From Rhizobacter sp. (GTDB lineage Bacteria > Pseudomonadota > Gammaproteobacteria > Burkholderiales > Burkholderiaceae_C), in NCBI GenBank assembly GCA_025350965.1, contig JANXWV010000093.1, forward strand, positions 1-36,944: DNA of 36,944 bases, given 5' to 3'. The notes beneath the pieces are model-generated. The model had not been told where the DNA came from. It searched no databases and saw only the letters and a program-made list of their open reading frames with translations. A program made the translations under genes and the position numbers. Positions 25,193 to 33,385 of this stretch are shown here, piece by piece (position 1 is the stretch's first letter; the number at the start of each line of letters is the position of its first letter).

Positions 25193-25648
25193 TCAGTGGC
25201 GGGCTTCGCGGGTCCGGTCCCACGCGGCGCGGCTGGCGGTTTCATCGCTGCGCTTTTGTTCCAGGCGGTCGGCGCCGATGCGCAGTTCCTGGGTGCGGCG
25301 TTCGATCAGCTTGCGCACCGAAGCGCAGCGCAACTCGGCAGCGCGCAGTTCCCCCAGTGCATGGCCGACCTGCGCCGCAGCATGCTCGGCAATGCGGGCC
25401 TGTTGCGCCACGGCCTGCGACAGCCGCTCCATGAAGCCCTGGTAGCAATGAACGAGTTCGATCTGCCCGCCGCGCTGAAACTGCGCCTGCCAACGTGCCT
25501 GGTACTCGCGCTGATAAGCCTGCAGTTGCTCGGCCTGTGCCGCCGCTGCAACGCTTGCTGCGCGCACACGCTGGTGTTCGATGAGCGCCGCGTCACGCAG
25601 GCGCTCGTTCTGGCCCAGCAGCACGGTGAGCGGCTGGATGTCTGTCAT
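25193..25648 (-). CDS. fliJ: Flagellar export protein FliJ
   Basis: A 151-residue, almost entirely helical coiled-coil protein, rich in Gln, Ala and Arg ([28 protein letters not shown]-like [20 protein letters not shown]). FliJ sits in the FliI ATPase ring and links it to the export gate. Identification rests on the coiled-coil character, size and position immediately after fliI. The start overlaps the fliI stop (ATGA at 25648-25645). Confidence 0.92.
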   Translation of the reverse strand: MTDIQPLTVLLGQNERLRDAALIEHQRVRAASVAAAAQAEQLQAYQREYQARWQAQFQRGGQIELVHCYQGFMERLSQAVAQQARIAEHAAAQVGHALGELRAAELRCASVRKLIERRTQELRIGADRLEQKRSDETASRAAWDRTREARH

Positions 25649-27113
25649 GCGGCGATCACCGCCTGCAGCAGCGCCAGGCTGTCGGCCAGGCCTGCGCTTT
25701 CGTGCATGCCTTGTTGCAGCAGCGTGGTCATCGGGTCATGCAGGCGCACCGCCAGGTCGAGTTCGGTGTCGTGCCCCGGCGCATATGCGCCGAGCTGGAT
25801 CAGGTCGCGTGCCTTGTTGTGGCGCGCATGCAGTTGGCGGAAGCGCCGCGCTGCGTCCACGTGTTCGCGCGAGGCCACGCTCGTCATCACGCGCGAGACT
25901 GATTTCTCGATGTCGATGGCCGGGTAGTGGCCGGCCTCGGCGAGGTCGCGTGAGAGCACGATGTGGCCGTCGAGAATGCCGCGCGCTGCATCGGCAATCG
26001 GGTCTTGCGGGTCATCGCCTTCGCTCAGCACCGTGTAGAACGCGGTGATCGAGCCGCCACCGCCGTCTTGGTCACGAGGCCGGCCGTTGCCGCTGCGCTC
26101 CACCAGTTGCGGCAGCTTCGCGAAGCAGCTCGGCGGGTAGCCCTTGGTGGCCGGCGGCTCGCCGATGGCCAGGGCGATCTCGCGCTGCGCCATCGCGTAG
26201 CGCGTGAGCGAGTCCATCAGCAGCAGCACATCCTGGCCGCGGTCGCGAAAGTGCTCGGCAATCACGGTCGCATAGTTCGCGCCCTGCATGCGCACCAGCG
26301 GCGGCGCGTCGGCGGGCGCCGCCACGACCACGGCACGGCGCATGCCTTCCGGGCCCAGGATGTCTTCGATGAACTCCTTGACCTCGCGGCCGCGTTCGCC
26401 GATCAGGCCGACCACGATCACATCGGCTGCGGTGTAGCGCGCCATCATGCCCAGCAACACCGACTTGCCCACGCCGGTGCCGGCGAACAGGCCGATGCGC
26501 TGGCCGCGGCCGACGGTGAGCATCGCGTTGATCGCGCGCACGCCGGTGTCGAGCGGCGTGCGCACCGGGTCGCGGTCCATCGCGTTGATCGGCCGGCGCG
26601 TCAGCGGCTCGTTGTGCACGCTTCCCAGGGGCCCGAGTCGGTCCATCGGCTCGCCGTGCGAGTCGACGACGCGGCCGAGCAGGCCGTCGCCCACCGGCAG
26701 GTGCAGCGTGCGGTCCACGTTGCGGCGCCACGGGTGGCGCAGCGCGCCCAGCTTCATCGGCACGACAGGCGAGGGGCGCGGCACCACGCGCGCGCCGGCC
26801 GCCAGGCCCGCCACGTCGCCGGTGGGCATCAGGTAGGCGCGGTCGCTGGCGAAGCCCACCACTTCGGCGATCACCGGCGGCTGGCCTTCCATGCGAACTT
26901 CGCAGACCGAGCCCACGGGCACGCGAATGCCCGCCGCTTCGAGCACCAGGCCGGTGACGCGCACCAGCAGGCCCTGCGTTTCCAGGGCCACCGCGTCGGC
27001 CGAGAAGCTGCGCATGTCGTGCAGGTAGCGGGCCCATTTGTCGGCGCCGGGTGCGCTGGCCGCGCTGCCTGCATTGGCCGCGTGCAGCGCTCGGGTCTCG
27101 AAGGCGGAGTTCT

Positions 27114-27117
<4 letters not shown>
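25645..27117 (-). CDS. fliI: Flagellum-specific ATPase FliI
   Basis: A 490-residue ATPase related to the F1 beta subunit that energises export of flagellar substrates. Walker A is GTGVGKS (213-219) and Walker B is [20 protein letters not shown] (from 296). [19 protein letters not shown] (236-254) and [18 protein letters not shown] are family hallmarks. The N-terminal region is slightly extended. Starts of fliI and fliJ are each overlapped by the preceding stop (ATGA), so fliH-fliI-fliJ are translationally coupled. Confidence 0.97.
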
Positions 27118-27864
<747 letters not shown>

Positions 27865-27878
<14 letters not shown>

Positions 27879-28860
27879 CGTCGCCTCCGCCGCTCAGCAC
27901 GATCTGGCCTTCGTCGGCGAGGCGGCGCACCACCTTCAACAGCTCCTTCTGCTCGGCCTCGACCTCGGACACACGCACCGGCCCGCGCGACTCCAGGTCT
28001 TCGCGCAGCGTCTCGGCGGCCCGCGTGCTCATGTTCTTGAACACCTTGTCGCGCATCTCCGGCGTGGCGCCCTTGAGCGCGATCACCAGCGATTCGCTCT
28101 GCACTTCCTTCAGCAGCGACTGGATGCCCTTGTCGTCGATGTTCACCAGGTCGTCGAAGGTGAACATGCTGTCCATGATCTTCTGCGCCAGGTCGTTGTC
28201 GGCTTCGCGGATGTAGTCGAGCACCGAGGTCTCGACGGCTGTGCCCAGCATGCCCAGGATCTCGGCCGCCGGCTTCACGCCGCCCTTCGATGCCTTGCGC
28301 GAGCGGTCGCCGCTGGCGAGCACCGTGCTCATGACCTCGTTCAGGTCTTTCAGCGCAGAGGGCTGGATGCCGTCGAGCGTGGCGATGCGCACCAGCACCT
28401 CGTTGCGCTGGCGCTCGGTGAACAGCTTCAGCACGGCGGCAGCCTGGTCCGATTCCAGGTGCACCAGGATGGCGGCCACGATCTGCGGGTGCTCGGTGCG
28501 CAGCAGTTCACCGATCGAGACCGCGTCCATCCACTTCAGGCTCTCGATGCCGGCGGTGTCGTTCGCTTCCATGATGCGGTCGATCAGCAGGCTCGCCTTG
28601 TCGTCGCCCAGTGCCAGGCGCAGCATGGTCTTCACGTACTCGTTGGTGTCGCCCACCAGCAGGCTGGTGTCGCCGGCTGAATCGGCGAAGAGTTGCAGCA
28701 CGTCGTTGACGCGCTGGCTGGGCACCGCTTTCATCTTGCTGATGGCTTCGCCCAGGCCTTGCACCTCTTTCGGTGCCAGGTGCTTGAGCACCGCGGCGGC
28801 TTCTTCTTCGCCCAATGCCATCAGCAGGATGGCGGCGTTCTCGAGACCTTGGTCGTCCAC
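27865..28860 (-). CDS. fliG: Flagellar motor switch protein FliG
   Basis: A 331-residue rotor protein that joins the MS ring to FliM and contacts the stator. The start codon is GTG at 28860, giving MDDQGLENAAILLMALGEEE, the expected N-terminus. The middle domain has the EHPQ motif (LLRTEHPQIVAAILVHLE). The C-terminal domain includes MFTFDDLVNIDD and the torque helix KNMSTRAAETLREDLESRGP with its charged residues. It overlaps fliH by 14 bases and follows fliF by 50. Confidence 0.97.
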
Positions 28861-28910
28861 GTGCGGAATCCGTTTCGGGGTGTTGGAGTAAGCGGAGCCG
28901 GACGCGGGCG

Positions 28911-30599
28911 CTAGGCCTTGGCGACGGCGGCTTCGCCGTTCACCCAGCCGCTCACGATGCCGGCCACGGCCGCAGGGTTCTGCTTGGCCAGCTCGCGGGC
29001 GCGCTCCAGGTACTCGGCGCTCTTAGGCGCCGGCAGGGCGGGCAGGGTCTGGTCATCGTCGACCACGGTCGACAGCGTGGCTCCCGGCTCGGGGGCGGGC
29101 GGCGCCGGCGGCGGTGCCAGCGCGGCCTTCAGCGTCGGGCGCACCAGGCCGAAGAACACCAGCATCGCGACCAGCGCCAGGCCCATCGGCACGGCGGCGG
29201 CGCGCAGCAGGTCGATCACCTCGGGCTGTTTCCACAAGGGCACATCGACGCGGGTCACCGGCTCGACCTTGAACGGCGCGTTGATCACCTTGACCGAGTC
29301 ACCGCGCTCCTTGTTGAAGCCGATGCTCTCTTGAACCAGCGCGGTCAGCTTCTCGATCTCGTCGGCCGCCAGCGGCACCTGCGAGGTCTTGCCTTTCGCG
29401 TCGGTCACGCTGCGGTTGTTCACCACCACAGCTGCGTTCAGGCGCCTGACGTTGCCGCTGGCATTGCGCGTGACGCGCACGGTCTTGTCGATCTCGTAGT
29501 TGGTGGTGGCCTCGCGCCGCCCGCCTGCGCCGCTGCCAGCCGTGCCGCCCTGCGCAGTCACAAGCGGCTGCGACGCGCCGGTGACAGGCGCAGTCGCCGC
29601 CACCGGCGGCTGGTTGCTGCTGGCGCCCGGCACGCCGCTCGGTGCGGTGCCGGCGGCGCCTGCGCCGCTGTCGGTCGTCTGCTGGCTGCGGATGGCGATG
29701 CTCGCCTCGGCGCCCTGGTTCGGCTTGAACACTTCGGAGGTGGCTTCGCTTTGTGAGAAGTCGACGTCGGCGGCCACGGTGGCGCGCAGGTTGTCGCGCC
29801 CGACGATGGGCTCCAGCAGGTCGAAAATGCGTTTGGCATAGCCGGTCTCCAGCTGGCTCACATACTGCAACTGGTGCGCATCGAGCCCGGCGTTGGCGCC
29901 TGCGTTGCCGCTGGTTTCGGTGAGCAGCGCGCCGCTCTGGTCGAGCACGCTCACGCTCTTCGGGTCGAGCTCGGGCACGCTGCTCGACACCAGGTGCACG
30001 ATGCCCGCCACCTGCGCCCGGTCGAGCGTGCGGCCGGCGTGCAGCGTGAGCAGCACCGAAGCGCTGGGCTTCTGCTGTTCGCGAAAAAAACCGTTCTGTG
30101 CCGGCAAGGCCAGGTGCACCCGCGCATTGGCCACCGCCGCCATCGACGTGATCGAACGCGTCAGCTCGCCTTCGAGCCCGCGCTGCGCGGTCAACCGCTC
30201 CTGGAACTGGGTCTGGCCGAAGCGCGCCGAGTCCATCAGTTCGTAACCCGAGACCGAGCCCTTGGGCAGCCCGGCGGTCGCCAGCTTCAGGCGCAGGTCG
30301 TGCACCTGTGCGGCAGGCACCATGATGGCCGCACCCCCTTCGCTCATGCGGTAGGGCACATTCATCTGCGACAGCTGGGCGATCACGGCGCCACCATCCT
30401 TGTCGGACAGGTTGGCGTACAGCACCTTGAAGTCACCCTTGCTGCTCCACAGCGTCATCGCCAGCACGACACCGGCGAGCGCTGCAATGCCGAGGGCCAG
30501 CGAGAGCTTGCTGCGCAGCGGCAGTGCCACCATCCGCGCACCGAAGCCGGCGGGTTCCACGAGTGGCAGGGCAGAGGGAGTGACGACAGCGTTGTCCAT
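28911..30599 (-). CDS. fliF: Flagellar MS-ring protein FliF
   Basis: A 562-residue protein forming the inner-membrane MS ring, the first structure of the flagellum. Two membrane helices flank a large periplasmic part: about residues 29-50 (LSLALGIAALAGVVLAMTLW) and a C-terminal one (VPMGLALVAMLVFFGLVRPT). Ring-building motifs include FKVLYANLSDKDGGAVIAQL, RAQRGLEGEL-like TAQRGLEGELTRSITSMAAV and ARVHLALP. The C-terminal tail binds FliG. The start at 30599 was chosen because upstream residues do not match the family and a GAAGA sequence precedes this ATG. It is divergent from fliE and heads the fliFGHIJK group. Confidence 0.97.
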   Translation of the reverse strand: MDNAVVTPSALPLVEPAGFGARMVALPLRSKLSLALGIAALAGVVLAMTLWSSKGDFKVLYANLSDKDGGAVIAQLSQMNVPYRMSEGGAAIMVPAAQVHDLRLKLATAGLPKGSVSGYELMDSARFGQTQFQERLTAQRGLEGELTRSITSMAAVANARVHLALPAQNGFFREQQKPSASVLLTLHAGRTLDRAQVAGIVHLVSSSVPELDPKSVSVLDQSGALLTETSGNAGANAGLDAHQLQYVSQLETGYAKRIFDLLEPIVGRDNLRATVAADVDFSQSEATSEVFKPNQGAEASIAIRSQQTTDSGAGAAGTAPSGVPGASSNQPPVAATAPVTGASQPLVTAQGGTAGSGAGGRREATTNYEIDKTVRVTRNASGNVRRLNAAVVVNNRSVTDAKGKTSQVPLAADEIEKLTALVQESIGFNKERGDSVKVINAPFKVEPVTRVDVPLWKQPEVIDLLRAAAVPMGLALVAMLVFFGLVRPTLKAALAPPPAPPAPEPGATLSTVVDDDQTLPALPAPKSAEYLERARELAKQNPAAVAGIVSGWVNGEAAVAKA

Positions 30600-30702
30600 G
30601 CGTTCTTCGGTTGCTCTTCGGTTGTCGTTCGGTCCGGCACGGGCACGGGTGGGCCCTGGAATGAAACCGATTATTCGAAGACTTGAGGGCACTGCATGCG
30701 GC

Positions 30703-30730
30703 GAACAGGAGGCCAATGGGGCGCCTGTTC
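30703..30730. promoter_or_regulatory. Inverted repeat in the fliE-fliF divergent promoter region
   Basis: GAACAGGAGGCC (30703-30714) and GGGCGCCTGTTC (30719-30730) pair at 10 of 12 positions with a 4-base spacer. It lies between the divergent fliF and fliE starts. On the minus strand the left half overlaps TTGGCCTCCTGTTCGC, which has the GG-N10-GC spacing of sigma-54 promoters but a poor match elsewhere. It could be a regulator site; the regulator is unknown. Confidence 0.4.
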
Positions 30731-30773
30731 ACGCCATGGCGGACCGGCGTTGTGACTACGATCTGGCCTCAGC

Positions 30774-31097
30774 ATGAACGTGACCCTCAAACCCTTCGAC
30801 TTTGCCCAGGCAGCCGCCCGCGCTGGCCTGGCCACCAACGGTCAGCCCTTGCAGGTGGGCAGGGCGGTACAAGGGCCGGGCTTCCAGCAGGCACTGACGC
30901 AGGCGCTGGGGGCGGTCAGCAAGTCGCAGCTGGATGCGACCGCCATGCAGCGTGAAGTGCAACTCGACAACCCCACCGTGAGCCTGGAGCAAACGATGGT
31001 GGCGATGCAGAAGGCGCAGATCGGCTTCCAGGCCACGTTGCAGGTGCGGAACAAGCTGGTGCAGGCTTACTCGGACATCATGTCGATGCAGGTGTAG
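30774..31097 (+). CDS. fliE: Flagellar hook-basal body protein FliE
   Basis: A 107-residue rod-base protein linking the MS ring to the rod. The conserved C-terminal half is clear: NPTVSLEQTMVAMQKAQIGF followed by QATLQVRNKLVQAYSDIMSM, the standard FliE ending. It is the only flagellar gene here on the plus strand, divergent from fliF. The ribosome binding site is weak. The following gene is convergent, with an 8-bp hairpin between. Confidence 0.95.
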   Translation: MNVTLKPFDFAQAAARAGLATNGQPLQVGRAVQGPGFQQALTQALGAVSKSQLDATAMQREVQLDNPTVSLEQTMVAMQKAQIGFQATLQVRNKLVQAYSDIMSMQV

Positions 31098-31197
31098 ACG
31101 AGTCGGGTCGGGCAGGGTCGGGGAGGCTCGCGGCGGGCGGTGCCCGGCGGGGGCTCCGGCTGTGGTTTGGTGTTCGACGACAGGGCGCGGCGGTTGA

Positions 31198-31225
31198 GCA
31201 AAGGCCTGCCCGGGCGCGCCTTTGC
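31198..31225. terminator. Hairpin between convergent fliE and the small unknown gene
   Basis: GCAAAGGC (31198-31205) and GCCTTTGC (31218-31225) form a perfect 8-bp stem with a GC-rich loop. It lies in the 163-bp gap between the two converging genes. No T-run is present. Confidence 0.4.
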
Positions 31226-31260
31226 CGCGCCACGCTTCCACCCGCGACATCAACCCAAGA

Positions 31261-31542
31261 TCAAGCCGCTCGATCCAGGTTGTCGCCCAACATCGGCGCC
31301 GCCGTGAACGGCGACTTCTGGCGCGCGACCGGCTCCAGCTGCGCCGACAAGCGGCTCAGCCAGGGGAAGCGAAGCGGTGGCGGCTTGTTCACGGAATCGG
31401 ACGCGGCTGCTTCCGGCGCACCCCTGCTGGGCGTGGCCGGTGGGGCAGTCGCTGTCGCGGTGGCGATCGGGGCATTGGCCACTGGCGGGTCTGCGTTCTG
31501 CAACGCGACACGCCCTGTGCCAGGGACGCTGTTGATGCTCAT
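31261..31542 (-). CDS. Small unknown protein with a FliA-dependent promoter
   Basis: A 93-residue protein I do not recognise. It starts MSINSVPGTGRVALQNADPP and continues with a low-complexity Ala/Pro/Thr-rich stretch (residues about 18-50) that looks disordered. The C-terminal 35 residues look folded or helix-prone (LRFPWLSRLSAQLEPVARQ, then AAPMLGDNLDRAA). There is no signal peptide, membrane helix or cysteine. The ATG at 31542 has a good AGGAG ribosome binding site seven bases away; the open frame extends upstream to 31647 but runs through the promoter. A near-consensus FliA promoter lies at 31586-31612. Its position between fliE and ycgR and its promoter suggest a late flagellar function, for example an export substrate, chaperone partner or FlgM-like regulator. 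None of these is shown by sequence similarity I can see. Confidence 0.72.
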   Translation of the reverse strand: MSINSVPGTGRVALQNADPPVANAPIATATATAPPATPSRGAPEAAASDSVNKPPPLRFPWLSRLSAQLEPVARQKSPFTAAPMLGDNLDRAA

Positions 31543-31585
31543 GATGAGCTCCTTGCTTCGAGGGCGGATGTGCCCTGTCAGTGGG

Positions 31586-31612
31586 AAATCGGCATTCGCT
31601 GCCGAAACTTGA
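31586..31612 (-). promoter_or_regulatory. FliA (sigma-28) promoter for the small unknown gene
   Basis: On the minus strand TCAAGTTT (31612-31605), an 11-base spacer, then GCCGATTT (31593-31586). This matches the sigma-28 consensus TAAAGTTT-N11-GCCGATAA at 7 of 8 and 6 of 8 positions with exact spacing. It lies about 44 bases before the ATG. Confidence 0.8.
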
Positions 31613-31653
31613 GCGTCTGTTGATCGCCCGATGAACGCATGTTTCACCCGCTT

Positions 31654-32451
31654 TCAAATCGTGAGCAGTTTGCTGCGCTTCTGCGTCTGGTCGATGAAGC
31701 GCTGCAGGGTGCGCAGGGTGCCCGCGTCGGCGGCCACGAACTCGCAACCCAGGCGCACGCCGCAGGAATCGGCGTTGAGCGAGGTCACGTGCTGCAGGCG
31801 CAGGTTCACGTGCAGGCGGGTGTCGGCGTCCAGGTCGATCTGCACACGGTTGAGCGTGCTGCCGGGTTCCATCGAGGGCATGTCGTCGGGCAGGAACAGC
31901 GCGCAGCCGCCGATGCTCAGGTCGAGAACGCGAAGTGCCAGCGGCATGTCGGCGATGGCCGAGTGGCGCAGCCGGGCAACCGGCGCGCTGCGCAGCAGCG
32001 GGCGCACGCGGAAGGCATTGCGCCGCTGGAAGCGGAACAATTCGTCGGGCAGGCTGCAGTTGAGCACGCACGAGTTCAGGCCGCGCACGAGCACGAGGTT
32101 GTCGATGTCGAACTGCAGTTTGACGTTGTCGATGTAGCCCACGACCACCGCTTCCTGGCATTCGATCAGGCCGTTCGTGGCCGGGTCGTGCGCATCGATG
32201 GCCAGTCCCAGGCTGCCGCGTTCCGTGTCGACGGCCCAGACCGTCGCGCCGAGCACGGCTCCGTTGCTCGCGTTCAGGTTCAGCCGCACGCTGCCATCGG
32301 CCAGCTGCTTCAGGATGAGCGCGATCTCGCGCTTCGTGCCGACCCGAAAGTCGTCGAGCCCGCCATGCGCGGCGCCCAACGCGTCGAGTGGCATCGGCAA
32401 GGTGTCCATCGCGCGCTCGGGGTGCTGATCTGGCTGCTGATCTGGTCGCAT
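31654..32451 (-). CDS. ycgR: Flagellar brake protein YcgR (PilZ domain)
   Basis: A 265-residue c-di-GMP receptor that slows flagellar rotation by contacting the motor. An N-terminal YcgR domain (residues about 35-135, including FRVGTKREIALILKQLADG) is followed by a PilZ domain. The two c-di-GMP-binding signatures are visible: RRNAFRVRP (143-151, RxxxR type) and DLSIGGCAL (177-185, D/NxSxxG type). Its ATG overlaps the fliT stop by one base (TGATG), so it is the third gene of a fliS-fliT-ycgR operon driven by the FliA promoter at 33250. This puts the motor brake under late flagellar control. Confidence 0.93.
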   Translation of the reverse strand: MRPDQQPDQHPERAMDTLPMPLDALGAAHGGLDDFRVGTKREIALILKQLADGSVRLNLNASNGAVLGATVWAVDTERGSLGLAIDAHDPATNGLIECQEAVVVGYIDNVKLQFDIDNLVLVRGLNSCVLNCSLPDELFRFQRRNAFRVRPLLRSAPVARLRHSAIADMPLALRVLDLSIGGCALFLPDDMPSMEPGSTLNRVQIDLDADTRLHVNLRLQHVTSLNADSCGVRLGCEFVAADAGTLRTLQRFIDQTQKRSKLLTI

Positions 32452-32750
32452 CAGTGAACGATTTTCGGGTGTCCGGCGAGCAGGTCGTCAAGCTCATCGA
32501 GCCAGGGCTCGGCAAGCTGGCGGATCTCGGCGTCGTTGACGAGAATGCGCTGCATGATGCGCGACTTGAACTGCGCTTCGTCATTGCCCAGCGGTTGCTG
32601 TGCAGCGGTGCTCTTGAGCTGAGAGATCAACACCGCGCAGGCGCCTTCGAGCTTGAGCACCTGGTCCCAGTTGCCGCTGCGCGCGGCTTCCAGCATGTCG
32701 TGGCTGGCCTGTTCGATGGCTTCGTAGTAGTTGAGCAGCGAGGCAGTCAT
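32451..32750 (-). CDS. fliT: Flagellar export chaperone FliT
   Basis: A small helical chaperone, 99 residues from the ATG at 32750 (MTASLLNYYEAIEQASHDML), which matches the usual FliT start and has GGAG ten bases upstream. An ATG at 32783 overlapping the fliS stop (TGATG) is an alternative that adds 11 residues. FliT binds the filament cap protein FliD and in enterics also FlhDC. The family is weakly conserved; the EAARSGNWDQVLKLEGACA pattern, the size and the position after fliS support the call. Confidence 0.85.
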   Translation of the reverse strand: MTASLLNYYEAIEQASHDMLEAARSGNWDQVLKLEGACAVLISQLKSTAAQQPLGNDEAQFKSRIMQRILVNDAEIRQLAEPWLDELDDLLAGHPKIVH

Positions 32751-32782
32751 GGCCTGGGTTCTCCGTGCGCTGAGCGTGTGCA

Positions 32783-33220
32783 TCAGAGCCGCGCCCCGGG
32801 CGCGGCGTGGGCCTGGTCGGCAATGCCGTCCCAGCCTTCGTGCAGCGTCTCGACGAGGCGGCTGCAGCGTTGCAGGGCCGCGTCGTCGTTGCGCACGTTG
32901 GCCAGCGTGAGTTGCTGGACCAGGTAGTCGTACAGGTCGCGCAGGTTGCTCGCGATGGCGCCGCCGGCGCGCATGTCGAGCGGGGCCGACAGGCCTTCTT
33001 CGACGATGCGCACCGCGTGCGAGATGGCGCGCCCCTTGGCGGCGATGTCCTTGCGCGCCATCGCGCCGCGGCTGGCGGCGATCTGGCTTGCCAGGGCCGC
33101 GTACAGCAGGCTCACCATCTTGTGCGGGCTCGCATCGAGGACGGCGGTGCTGGCTCCGATGTCACGGTAGGCGCCGGCCGTGGGGCGTTGCGATCCGAGT
33201 GATTGGCTGCTGCTGAACAT
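32783..33220 (-). CDS. fliS: Flagellin export chaperone FliS
   Basis: A 145-residue cytosolic helical protein that binds flagellin C-terminal residues before export. Family motifs are present: AYRDIGASTAVLDASPHKMVSLLYAA near the start, then RIVEEGLSAPLDMRAGGAIASNLRDLYDYL. An AGGAG ribosome binding site precedes the ATG, although its spacing is slightly long. A FliA promoter lies 30 bases upstream of the start. The gene heads fliS-fliT-ycgR. Confidence 0.95.
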   Translation of the reverse strand: MFSSSQSLGSQRPTAGAYRDIGASTAVLDASPHKMVSLLYAALASQIAASRGAMARKDIAAKGRAISHAVRIVEEGLSAPLDMRAGGAIASNLRDLYDYLVQQLTLANVRNDDAALQRCSRLVETLHEGWDGIADQAHAAPGARL

Positions 33221-33249
33221 GTCGATGAACTCCTGGGTGAGTGCATTTC

Positions 33250-33276
33250 TTATCGACGCGGGGCCCGATTTCTTTA
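33250..33276 (-). promoter_or_regulatory. FliA (sigma-28) promoter for fliS-fliT-ycgR
   Basis: On the minus strand TAAAGAAA (33276-33269), an 11-base spacer, then GTCGATAA (33257-33250). This matches the sigma-28 consensus TAAAGTTT-N11-GCCGATAA at 5 of 8 (all of TAAAG) and 7 of 8 positions. It implies transcription starting roughly 23 bases before the fliS ATG. Confidence 0.85.
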
Positions 33277-33331
33277 CTCGGTTTGCGTGCCGCCTGGTGC
33301 GGGTTCGGGCGCGCGCTCGGGGCGCTGATGC

Positions 33332-33377
33332 GCACGGCCCGCAGCGGCGCGCGGGTTCGCGCCGGTGCGGGCCGTGC
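33332..33377 (-). terminator. Long GC hairpin downstream of fliD
   Basis: GCACGGCCCGCA (33332-33343) pairs perfectly with TGCGGGCCGTGC (33366-33377), and inside it GGCGCG (33346-33351) pairs with CGCGCC (33358-33363). It begins nine bases after the fliD stop. No T-run follows on the minus strand, so termination strength is uncertain. Confidence 0.6.
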
Positions 33378-33385
33378 AGGGCCGA

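Noticed and set aside
31250..32584. A 444-codon minus-strand frame across the small unknown gene and ycgR
   Set aside because: Arginine-rich shadow; the ycgR frame with PilZ motifs and the FliA promoter placement contradict it.
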